Assembly: GCA_037127255.1 (NCBI GenBank)
Contig: JBANSL010000004.1
Coordinates: 11,437,501-11,501,500 of the forward strand
Reading direction: 5' to 3'
Origin: Persicaria tinctoria
Taxonomy: Eukaryota > Streptophyta > Magnoliopsida > Caryophyllales > Polygonaceae
Length of the DNA: 64,000 nucleotides
Shown here piece after piece: positions 35,004 to 45,429 of the stretch. The notes under the pieces were generated by a model. The model saw nothing but the letters and a program-made list of their open reading frames with translations, was not told the DNA's origin and did no database searches. The stretch's first letter is position 1; each line of letters opens with the position of its first letter. The position numbers and the translations under genes were made by a program.

Positions 35004-38000
35004 GCATGACGGGTACATATTTTGGCATGACAGATAATGAAGTAGACATGACGGATAGCTATTTTGACATGACATGTTTGTGCATTTTGAATCCAGTAGG
35101 TATTTCACGCGGTTTGTAGGCAGGGGTAACTTATTCGGAAACTTTATCGCTCCCCCTTTTACATTGAAGTATGGACGTCGCCCGTGTTTTGTTATTACGG
35201 TTTGTTGGGCCTGGGTGCAGCTATGTCATTTTGTACTTGACATGCAGTGATATAAACTTGGCAGGAGATATTTTGGATATGACATGTTTTAATTATGCAT
35301 TTTCAGTGGAAATGTGGACGACGTAAATATATAACTGTCAACCATCGTACGACCTACATAGTTTCAAAAACAACAAGACATCATAGTTTTAAAACCTGAG
35401 CACTAGGTTTCCCAAAACGACATACCGTCGATGCCAAAGTCAACCAAATGAAATCCTACGAAAGCATAACTGTTCAAGCCACCAATAACATGTGCAGACA
35501 ACAGTACAAACAACATTGTTCTTGTAAAAAAAGGACGGAGCCAATGTCTACTGAGGATCGGGCCTGGGACAGAAGCCACGGTGGTAGATGGCGACACATA
35601 GGACTAGGCGGTAAGCATCGATAAAGGCGTCGTCCACCCATTTGAATGCGCGGTCGCCTGATGCGAGCATCTGCAAGAAACGGATAGCGTAGGGGCCGGA
35701 GTCTCCTCTGTGTTGCAAAAAGTATGTGTCAAACCTCATGCACACTAATTACAATATAAATCAGAAGATGGACTACGACGACTTACGATTGCTTGTTCTG
35801 AGGGATCCCCTTCACACGGTTGTACTTGAACGGCTGGGGCAGTTTCCCTGCATGCTTGGCGTGCAGCTCTTGGTTGCCATCCATCAGCGGGGGAAGGGTG
35901 TGCGTGATGGGCTTCAGAAGGCCTGACAAATGTCGCTCAGGAGTGAGACGAGTGTCCGGATCATACACACGGACAGTCCACTCGGCTATGTCGATCTCAA
36001 CCGCTACCCAATGGTTGTCCTTCAGATTCCATGGGGCCAACACACGGTCGACGCTCGCCCAAGGCTTCGGACACCTCTCCGGCAACATACCGCTGAAGTA
36101 GTACTCCAACTCCTCGTCGACGGGCATACCGGTTTGTCTCTGCAGCAGGACCCCGAAGTAGGGGTCGACAACTGCGACGCCTGCGTACTCAGACTCGCTG
36201 GCTACCTCCTTTCGGAGGATGCCGCATGCTTCGTCGATATGCTGCAAACAAGGAACACGTGTCCAGTCAACCAAAAAATGTCAAGTTATCGGAGAAGGGG
36301 TGGCCGAAATTTACCTCCGAGCCCACCACTTTCATTGGCGTTTTTAGGTCCCCCAAGAAATCCCTCTCAAGGCGGGTGCCCAACATTGTACGTGCGGGTT
36401 CAGTCCCTTGGGCGTCGTCGGTGGTCATCCACTCGGTGAATGCGTCCACATCAGCCCTGGTCATCAGGCCCAAGGCCACGGCGTCAACCCCCACAATCAC
36501 CTTCTTCCCCTTGGCGGCCCGCGGCTTCTTCTGCCCCTTCGTCACGTCCTCAACCACCTCCTTATCATTGTTCCCCTTGTCGACACGCGGCTTCTTCACT
36601 GGCTGAGTAACTTCGTGGCCCTCTAACGTAGCAGGCGCTCGCCTCACCCTTCCGCCCTTACGCTGAAGGGGAAGTACTGCCTCCTCCTCTGCCTGTGCAT
36701 CCTATGGTTGATTACATGACACAAGGGTAAAATAACATGACACATAACTGTTCTTGACATGACAGTTTCATAAACACGTCCTACCTCAGGGGTTGCCTTT
36801 GTCGTTGGTGCTTCTGGCTTGGAGATGGTTGACTTGTCCCCAGGCCCTTTGGCCACAGTCTTAGACCCCTCATCTAAGACCTCATCCTCAGTAGACGGGT
36901 CCTCCTACATGACAACAACAGAGTTTTGACATGACGACTAACAATCTTCACATGACACTAGGCGGCAGATGGCTTACCTCAGCGGTTGTGACATTGGTAG
37001 TGGCTACTACTGCCTCAAGCCCGGCAGCCCCTACCATTTCAGTTGGCCCTGTGCTATCAGTCTCACCCTGCGCAAATATGCGAAGGAACTTAGACTCGAC
37101 ACCATTATCAACAGTCACATCGCAGTACGACAGGGATAACTAACCTGTGTGGTGGGTGTTTCTTTGGGGGGTTCTTGTGGATCAGCATCCTTCTCCATTT
37201 GGGTCTCCCCATCAACTGGTCCCTTACTCTTACCCATCTCCTACAGATTATGAGTTAGTGTGACCGTCATTCACAAAATTTACATCACGGTTTCAGTTAG
37301 GATACTAACCTCAGAAGTTGTCTTGGTGGTTTCATCTTCACCTGCATCAGTACCCGATTTCTGACCCATTTCCTTAACAGTATCCTCAGCCTACGCATTT
37401 ATGGGAAAGGTATGTTACCATGACGCCTATATTGTTATACATGACGCATATATTGTTATACATGACGGTTAGGGATACTGACATTACAAATTGAACATCT
37501 TACCTCCTTTGGTTGCAACTCAACATCTTCGGTTTTCTCACTGTAAGTTCCATGCCTGTCCTGCGAGTGTGTCACCTCGTCCTCACCTCGCTTCTTCCCC
37601 CTCACCTCCCTTCTCAGCTCCTGCATCGCTGCCTCAATCCTTTCCATCCTCTCATTAAACGTTGCCAATAAGATCGTCCCCAGATCATCCATCTTTGACA
37701 AAATCCTTGACACGTCCACTTCGGAAGCCGTCGTACTTCCCTCACCCTTCGTGCCTGACCCAGATGCTTCCGTCGTGCTCGGCGCATGTTTGGTTGTATA
37801 CTCCACCACGAGGTCGTCGAAGAACTTATCCGGCTTCTCTGTCGCGTACATGGCGCCAACAATAACCCCCTTCCTGACCTCCTCGGCATCCGGGAGAAGG
37901 AATGTCCGAACAGCGTCCACCTCGTCGAACATGCCCAACTCTTCCTTCGATTGCTGGATGAGGGAGGCAAGAGTATCGTACGTCATATTGTGGTCTTTTG

Positions 38001-39720
38001 ACTTATATCTCAGGCACCGAGGGTAGGTTGTGTTGGTGCTTGTGCTGGTGTCAGCAAATTGTTTTGCAACTGGCCGCAGAGCCTCGTACACCCACAATTA
38101 CAAACAAACAAAACAAACCAGGTGATGACATATCGACACTTTGCATTTAATCGTGTCCAGTTACCAGGAGGCAGTGTCCAGTTTAAATCACTATTTGTCA
38201 TGTGAGATTTATGTCCATACCTGGAATGCAAGGGGAAGCCGGCTAACAAGTACGACGGCCGAGAGCTGCTGACCCCGTGCTGGAGCTTGCGCTCAACACA
38301 GCGGTAGAGGAAATCGTGGGTTTGTTCGTAGCACAGTCGCGCCCACGGGTAACGCAAGAACGCCTTGATGTCAGACACCATGTTTACAACCCACCCGTGA
38401 ATATAGTTACGGGGTTCCTTCGAAAACAGCACCGCCTCCACCAGCAATATGAGCGCGAACTTAAAGCGCCTTGCAGCCGAACGATCTGACTTCATCGCCA
38501 TTGTGTACTCTGTCTCGAAGGCCTCCATCCTCATCTTTTCCTTGCCTAAGAACTCGAAGCAGGCAGCCTTGTCCGCCGCAGTGTCCACGGTCCTCGCCAC
38601 GTTTGCCGAGCAATTCAGTCCGGTCACTAGCGCGAACTCCGCAATGGAGAACCGGACTATAGACCCCTGGATCATGTACCACATTTCTTTTTCCTTTTCC
38701 GACCGCAACTGCTGCTGCAGGACGTAGTGGACTAGCTGGGCGGAGAACTCAACTTTGGCCCCGAGCCTCGCAATGCCGCCAAACTGGCTTTCACAGAGAC
38801 ACTTCCAGTCTGACGGGCTCAGGTACTGGTCTAGCTTTGCAAGGACATTGGGCCTTGCATATTGATTGCACCTACATTTGAAATGCTTGTCCTCGGGGAC
38901 AGCATATATCGCCTGCACAGTGGGGTGGAATGTTAGACCGACTCATCTGTAAAACACTCTACCCTTGATCGACACTAGCCAAACCATACCTCGCCTGTTG
39001 TCGGTGTCTCCGTTACCCTTCTTTCTCCTGAATCACTCATGTTGTCGTTTGATACCCTGCAGGTTGGGGAGCAATACTTTAGCATTCTTCAAACATTTGC
39101 AGATTTTCATCACACAAGTCACAATGCACATGACGTTAAGTTTATATAACATGTCAAGTGACAATTTTAACATGTCAAGTGACCATTTTCACATGACTGA
39201 CACCATTTCTTTCCTGCACTTATCACAAATGCCAGTAACGTTCTAGCCTCACCATATCTTAGCTTATACTTATCACCTGAGCATTATAACCATTTTATAG
39301 CTTCCACAAAATAGAAGCCGCGCAATTTTGCAATTAAACATGACAGCAAACCTATTACACATGGCACCTAAATATTCAAAACATGACAGTTTACAATGTA
39401 ACAACATTTACATTCAATAACTTGTTTCTGAATTTTTTTTTAACCATATTTAGGTTCCCCGATTTCCCTCTATCTATCCTATTTCCTCAATCTCACCAAT
39501 TTCCCCAATTCCCACATTTTCCCCAATTTCACCAATTTCCCAAATATTCACACAATACATGTATCAATTTCCCCTAGTTTGCTTCCTCCTTCAAGCCCTT
39601 TACCATATCATCACCACAATGGTACTTCCATTCTCTCCCCAACTCGAACACCCCCGTTCCCACATTTCCACCCATTGTTTTCATACTAGACGCCTGTAAC
39701 ATCTCACATGACAGGGGAGG
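35004..39720. repeat. dispersed CATGACA/CATGACG motif array
   Basis: About 23 copies of ACATGAC(A/G) or close variants lie at 35006, 35026, 35043, 35068, 35238, 35276, 36713, 36733, 36755, 36904, 36927, 36949, 37418, 37438, 37459, 39128, 39147, 39169, 39192, 39337, 39358, 39381 and 39709, often in groups of three about 20 bp apart. All are in the intergenic space or introns of the Ulp1 gene and none in its exons. A similar second word, TGTCCAGTT or its complement, recurs at 33059, 33080, 33592, 33612, 33634, 34311, 34353, 36258, 38153 and 38174. Confidence 0.65.
35548..39040 (-). CDS. DUF1985 and Ulp1-like cysteine-protease gene of a MULE, ten predicted exons
   Basis: Predicted exons are 39040-38990, 38912-38221, about 38098-37504, 37390-37310, 37240-37145, 37067-36978, 36904-36785, 36701-36315, 36241-35787 and 35707-35548. 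All junctions are GT-AG and in phase, except the 3' site of exon 3, where no AG is seen. Exon 2 carries DUF1985 (EMWYMIQGSIVRFSIAEFAL then VTGLNC). The small exons give an acidic, low-complexity linker. The last two form a C48 peptidase: the His segment NHWVAVEID, the Asp segment VRVYDPD, the Gln in IPQNKQS, then GDSGPYAIRF across the junction. In Ulp1 enzymes that last motif is GDCG, with the catalytic Cys; here codon 35700-35698 is TCC (Ser). The reading frame is otherwise clean. Family proteases cut SUMO-like conjugates; activity is doubtful here. Confidence 0.85.
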
Positions 39721-40245
39721 ATACTCCACCCGTTATTTCATCCAATTGCAAACCATGGCAAACAAATTAGGGTCTTCAAATGGTCCCTCATCCTTTCAAT
39801 TTCTGCAATCAGTACAAAATCGGTAGGGTTAGGGTTTACTTACTTCAAATCGGTCGGTCTCTCTCTTCTAAACACCCACAGGGTCGTCTTCTACACGCTT
39901 CCTTTACTGGCTTGCAATGCGGCGCCGTCTTCTCCTCCGCACTCCCAGGTTCGTCTTCTTCCTTTGCCTTCTTCTCCTCTCTCGTTTTCGTTTCAAAAAT
40001 GGCGGTTTCGTGCCTTCTCCACTCCCTCTCCCTCTCTCTCTCTCTCTCTCTGTTTTCCACAGCCAAGATGTGACAGGTTTTTCAAAACTGCCCTCTCTCT
40101 CCTCCTCGCTCCCTTCTTAATTGACTCCCAACAACCGGTTTCCACACCCTTTCCCAACCGGCTATATACCTTCCCATTTTTTTGAGGGGGGGGGGGGGGT
40201 CTAACCCTTGCAATTAGAACCGGTTAGTGGGTTAGGCTAGCAAAC
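39041..40245 (-). promoter_or_regulatory. upstream region of the Ulp1 gene and right flank of the MULE
   Basis: On the minus strand a TATA element GGTATATAGC (40170-40161) lies in a GC-richer region, followed by a purine-rich leader with a GA tract (40055-40025). A possible long 5' UTR with introns leads to the ATG at 39040. An AAAATG codon near 40000 starts only short frames. A poly-G run (40181-40197) marks the right edge. Confidence 0.4.
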
Positions 40246-42340
40246 CAAACCGGAGCGGGGGTTACTTCCTTTAAATCCCTCGTAATAAATTAACATTATA
40301 CTTATTTCTGACTAATGTAAATAATGTAATGTATATTAACAGAAGTACACAATCTCATAGAGCTCCAAGGAAACTTGATAATAATGATATGTACAAGTAC
40401 GTAGTCACATATATAGACCATGTAATTGTTGCATGGATCCTCAAGAAATCATATAAGATTGCATTTCTACAATATTCTTAGTTTCTTTTACTCATCCTTT
40501 TCAACTTTTATTTACTTTAATGTAAAGTCATTTATCGTATATGGTATATAAGATTATGCTATGCGTCACTTTTCATACAAAATAAAATGGACAACAACTT
40601 TCGAGTGAAGAATTGCCCTTCCCTAGTTCCCTTCGTTAAAATATCAGAAAATTAAAGAATATTTAATAATAATGAATATTATATTGTTATTAATAAGATT
40701 AAAATAATAATTTTAGACAAGGGTTAGTGCAATTTTACCATTTTATTTAGAAAGGGAAGATCCTCCAAATAGAACATGGGGATTTGGATGATATCAGTAT
40801 AAGACATTATACATATACATTTAATTAATCCAGATTTTGTAGACAAGTTACATCACCCTCAGATTCGAGTCTTTTAAACTTTAATTGTATGCATAAATTT
40901 TAAACTTAACACTTACGGCGTACATAACAACCTCTATTTATATACTTTGTATTAGGATAACAAAAATTATATAAAATTTATGTTTTAATCATTTTTAATA
41001 ATAATTTAATATTTATTAATAATAAATATAAATTTATTATTTAAAATTTAATAGAAAAATATTTTATATAAGTTTTATCATTCTGAAAAATATGTATATA
41101 AATAGAAAAAGTCATTAATGGAGTGAGTATTACTAATTAAATATCATGCTTAATCACAAGAAAAAAAAGCCAAAAGAACTTGCATCATATCATATCGTTT
41201 GATAAAATGATTTTTTTTTTTTAAAAAAAAGTTATTTGTAGAAAACGCGTTCTTTTCCTTTTTTTCCACCATGGTATAATTAGTGCTTCCATCTTGTGAT
41301 GTTGATGCATTAACATAAGATTAAAAGCTAAACAAATTGTTAATTGTTTGATAGATTGTCAAATACAAACGTGCGATGTGACCCATACTACGCATTTTGG
41401 CAAAGTTCTGTATATATATGTAATTGCAATTATAGGTGTTAATTGGCTGATTAATTACATTGTTCAAACGTTGTTTTCAATCGGATTTGACAATATATTT
41501 GTCTAATTAGCTATTGCTAGTGAGTGGTAATTGATGGCTAATGCAAGCTAGAGATCGATTATAGAAAACATACATATATATAGTTACAATGTGGCATCCA
41601 TTTACGCGGGAATCACAATGCAACAAAATAAAAAAGGTGATTAATTAAATCAGTGTCATGATGATTAAGATTTGTTTAAACGTATTTAACCCCAAAATCC
41701 CACTAATTAATTTTTTTTGAGATATATATTTACAAGCTTAATTAATTTTGTCCACTAACTAAATGGCATCCATGTTTGTGGGGATCCAATCCATTATGGC
41801 CTATGGATAATCATTTTTTAAGGAATCCTTCATGATCTACCAAGTAAAATTAAAAATCAAAGAAACATTTAAATTTGAATTTACAAATTAATGTCAACAA
41901 CAAATATATTATAAATATTACTACTTATTTTTTTTGTTTTCCTTGCAAACAAGTGAAGCCTTGGAGTACTATTTGTTGAGAGGTGTGTAAAAAGATTAAA
42001 TTAAGAGACTGAATAAGTCTCAAAATTATGAACTAGAAAAAACTTAATATATAATATAATGAGTTACTCATTCTATTGTCAATTAATTTATGATCGCTCG
42101 ATCGCTTTATATACTGAATTACTAGCGCACAATTGCCCATGATCCCGGGTCACGAATCCTAAGGTCTTGAGCTCTTTTTTCCCTAGATTTGATGCTTTCC
42201 TTTTTTTCACGAGCAAGAGCAACCTTATCTTGTACAAAACGAAGACTACAATTCTTCTTTTCATTTTCATTGTTAATGGACATAAATAAGCTCAATTGAT
42301 CTTAGATTTTCATCTTACACACAATCAATATATTTAAATT
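40246..42340. other. AT-rich intergenic DNA
   Basis: No gene, repeat array or element terminus was recognised. Poly-T and poly-A runs (41211-41230) and AATAATTT-rich words dominate. Confidence 0.6.
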
Positions 42341-42744
42341 CATTGAGCAACTGGTTCTATCTCCTACTCGGTTTGAACAAAGAGAAGCATTGCGAATTCG
42401 AGATTCATTTTTCTGTATGGGTTTATCAGTCTCTCCCTTTAGAGATCGAGAGATCATCAGTACATTGTTTATTCCAGAAAGAATTTGGAACCCCGTCCCA
42501 CATCGGATATCATAAGGATGCTGTGAGTGGTTTATAACTGATTCAAGTCTTTACCCATGTTATATGAACTCTTTCTTTTCAGGTTACAAGTGAGGATAAC
42601 AGATATGAGATGGCTAGGCTCCAAGTCAAAATAGGGCTATTTTTTTTTTATTATTTAAAAGAATCTAAGACATATATACACTCGACTCAATTGCTTTGAT
42701 CATAACTATTACAATACAAGAACCCAGATCCCCACTCATTAACC

Positions 42745-42937
42745 TTGCATCAATGAATTGAACACAAGCATATGAACATCTTCAAATTCAATACACTCCA
42801 ATATCACTCAGCAGTCACCAATATTAATTTCACTAACTCCTTGATCCATCTCCAACCAAACTTCAGATCTTGTCATCTTTGACAAGCATATCTTCACACC
42901 AACTGTGTCTCCAAAGAACTCATAACCGATTATTTCA
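42745..42937 (-). pseudogene. short coding-like remnant, unrecognised
   Basis: The minus strand reads YEFFGDTVGVKICLSKMTRS then EVWLEMDQGVSEINIGDC, one stop, then VILECIEFEDVHMLVFNSL. The frame is otherwise open and protein-like. No family is recognised. It may be a decayed gene piece or chance. Confidence 0.25.
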
Positions 42938-43345
42938 TTTCATTTTTCGCTCTTGTTTGCATAACTGAATTCATCTCGTCCGTGCCACCTTTCTTTCTTT
43001 CAAGGCTTCATAGAGCCTCTCAGCATCCTACTTCATCAAGCAACCTAAAAACACACACAAGATTATTTTTTTTCCATTTTCTAATTTTTTCCAAAAAAAA
43101 ATCTTCTTAATTTTTTTTTTTTGGTAAGCAAAAAATCTTCTTAATAAGTAAAATATAAATCCAAGATATATGAATCTTATATCTCTTTCGAAAGACAAAT
43201 GAAAATTGACAAAAATCCAGGCGAACAAGCAAAGATGTGGTCCTCCAAATGCATTAATTCATTCATTCTATTGATGGAAGCAACCAATTGACAGTACGTA
43301 CGTATTTAACTCAAACCAATTAATACAGTAAGAGAAAGAATCATA

Positions 43346-43550
43346 TCAAAGCAAGCACTGTTTTGGAATAAAAACAAGACAGGAGCTAGTGATGACCCCG
43401 ACTTTCAACAGTTGCTCGACGAGCAACATCCGGCTCTCATTGGGACAGCCAGTCACCGGCATGAATGATTCGATAACGACAAACCGGAATCTCTGCATCA
43501 GCACGCGGGAAGAGAGTGTATCCCTTTCATATTCGGAGGTCAAGTAGCTT
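43346..43550 (-). other. open coding-like stretch, unrecognised
   Basis: The minus-strand frame includes LTSEYERDTLSSRVLMQRFR then FVVIESFMPVTGCPNESRML. It is GC-richer than its flanks. The word ATCAGCACGCGGG in it recurs at 43711. No family match is known to me. Confidence 0.25.
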
Positions 43551-43837
43551 CGATATCATACCACTGATCAATCATCCATCGACACATTTTATCATTGTAC
43601 TGTCACGTACTGTTGTATTGTATCTATCTTGTTGGATGGTTAGTGCCTGCATATCCGACGGAAAACGAATAGAATCTCCTCGTAGATACGCGATTAATCG
43701 ATTATTGTTCATCAGCACGCGGGGTTACTTACTTCACATCCAGTTGAGATCAGTCAATAACTCCACCAGCTATAAATTTAAGGCCATGTTCACATAACAT
43801 AACTAATTATGGCTCTGTTTGGTGAAATGGTAGTTGA

Positions 43838-43899
43838 ACTTAAAGGAAGTCGGACTGATGACTGGGGAACTTAAAGGAAGTCGGACTGATGACTGGGGG
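43838..43899 (+). repeat. roughly 31-bp tandem duplication
   Basis: GAACTTAAAGGAAGTCGGAC and the following TGATGACTGGGG occur twice head to tail. It sits at the edge of a block (43900-44035) with GAGGTTCCATTCTAAAACCA, CCAATTGGCAATAG and CCGATGTGGGAC, words frequent in plant LTR or non-autonomous element ends. An old element edge is therefore likely. Confidence 0.7.
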
Positions 43900-44035
43900 T
43901 CGTGTGCACGGGCGCACATAAGCCGATTGAGGTTCCATTCTAAAACCAATTGGCAATAGAAGGAGTAGCCCACCGGCTCATATACTAGGGCTTGATACGT
44001 TCAACTTTCCGATGTGGGACACTCTGGTATCATTC

Positions 44036-45013
44036 ACATGATAAATATAATCAAACTGATAGTTGATAGAGACTTGTAAATAGAAAATAAAAAACCTTGA
44101 AAAGTTTGAGTGATTAGCTGTTAAAAAACACCGATTTTAAAAAGTAATTAAACACCGATTATAAACTATATCATATCAAAACGATAAGGCCAAAAATGCT
44201 AGCAAGTGGCGTCAAACTGATCCTATATTTGTGTTGCTTATAATTCGATCATATTTCCGATAAGCTAATGGTGAATTTAATAATTTGGAGGCCCAAAAGG
44301 AAAAGGCCACAAGTGGGCTACTCTACTTGATGGCCATTTATTTGGATGGCTGCAGGCCCACGTGTGGAGATCAAGGTCAAAGAAGAGCCCATAAGCTTAA
44401 AGAGATGTTAGTCAATTTGTCGACTTGTTTTTATACTAGGAAGAGGAAGCGCGCTTTGCGCGCGGTTTTTCAACTGTTACATCGATCACAAAACTATGCA
44501 TCTTATATCTTGCCAATTTTTTCATCTCTGTTCCGACACTGTTTCATCTATTTCTACACGTTGAGAACTTGAATTTTTTTTTTTTTACCGATTGATCAGA
44601 TAAGCCATTTTTACCTAATATGTTGGTCAGTTGGTGGTTGTGGTGGTGGTTCTCTTTGTTCTTTGAATGAGCCAGTCATGCATTCCTTGCAGTGGCCTGT
44701 TGGGCTGCAGTTTTGGCTGCACTGCACCATCCAACTCCGTTTCTTATTTTATTTCATGCTAACTTCTTTTCTTATTCCTCATCTTCCTCTGAAGACTTAT
44801 TCTCCTTTTTCTTATTTACATTCTTGAACTTTGAAGGGGCTACATCCTTTTGTCACCGTTATCAACACCGACTACTCTCTCGGCTCCACCTTGTTCCTCT
44901 CATCCACTGCCTACAAGTTAGGTTCAAACAATATTAAAACTTTCAATGCTATTGTGTATGTCATGACTTGCAAACACGGAAGACATTTTTTTTAAAAAAA
45001 AATATCAAGAATG
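44036..45013. other. unassigned sequence
   Basis: No gene is supported. A frame at 44692-44937 is S/F-rich without domain features. Confidence 0.4.
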
Positions 45014-45030
45014 GTAACATGGTTGAAAAA

Positions 45031-45120
45031 CTATCTCGGGCTCCCCGGGGTAAGAGTGCGTACATCCCGACCCCACAGACCCTGCTTAGTTGCGGGATAC
45101 ACGGGGACGTTGTTGTTGTT
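45031..45120 (+). mobile_element. 5'-truncated SINE with GTT-repeat tail
   Basis: Ninety bases containing GGTAAGAGTGCGTACATCCC, GACCCCACAGACCCTGCTTA and a (GTT)n tail. They match the 3' body of the tobacco TS-like SINE type, in which a GCGTACAT..AGACCC..GGGAT body ends in TTG repeats. A perfect 17-bp duplication GTAACATGGTTGAAAAA flanks it (45014-45030 and 45121-45137), proving retroposition. The tRNA-derived head with A and B boxes is missing. Confidence 0.92.
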
Positions 45121-45429
45121 GTAACATGGTTGAAAAAGCATGATAATGGCACAATATAATTTTACAATATTCTTACAATATGGAAATAATAGAAACAACA
45201 TGGGCGACAACAATAGAAAGGTGAGCAGATTTTTTTTGCTCCTAGGTGAGCTCTAATTCGTGGTTTATTGTAAAATCGGATCTTTGTCAGCCTTTCAACC
45301 TTTACAGGTTCCCAATTCCCGTTCTTCAGTCTAATCCACCCGTATGAATTCGAAACCCCAAGGATAACAACACCAACTAAAACAGAATTAGGGCTAGCTT
45401 AAATAAATCAATCCAATTGAAATAGAAAT

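Larger units (their letters stand above)
32940..40245. mobile_element. large MULE (Kaonashi-type) with MURA remnant and Ulp1 gene
   Basis: Two convergent genes define it: a MURA-like transposase on the plus strand (33661-34981) and a DUF1985-Ulp1 protease gene on the minus strand (39040-35548). Ulp1-like genes with this domain pair are carried by Kaonashi-class MULEs of plants, which often lack long TIRs. Both sides end in purine- or pyrimidine-rich promoter-like DNA with AACCGGT words, GA/CT tracts (33090-33220 and 40025-40055) and a TATA box (33322-33329; 40162-40169 on the minus strand). Long TIRs or a 9-bp duplication could not be identified, so the limits are approximate. GC content is visibly higher than in the flanks. 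Confidence 0.7.

Noticed and set aside
37614..37970. Alternative minus-strand frame of 118 codons
   Set aside because: It is a shadow of exon 3 of the DUF1985-Ulp1 gene, which has the better splice and domain support.
39845..40185. Several overlapping frames upstream of the Ulp1 gene
   Set aside because: They derive from a CT/GA-rich leader and contain no recognisable protein.
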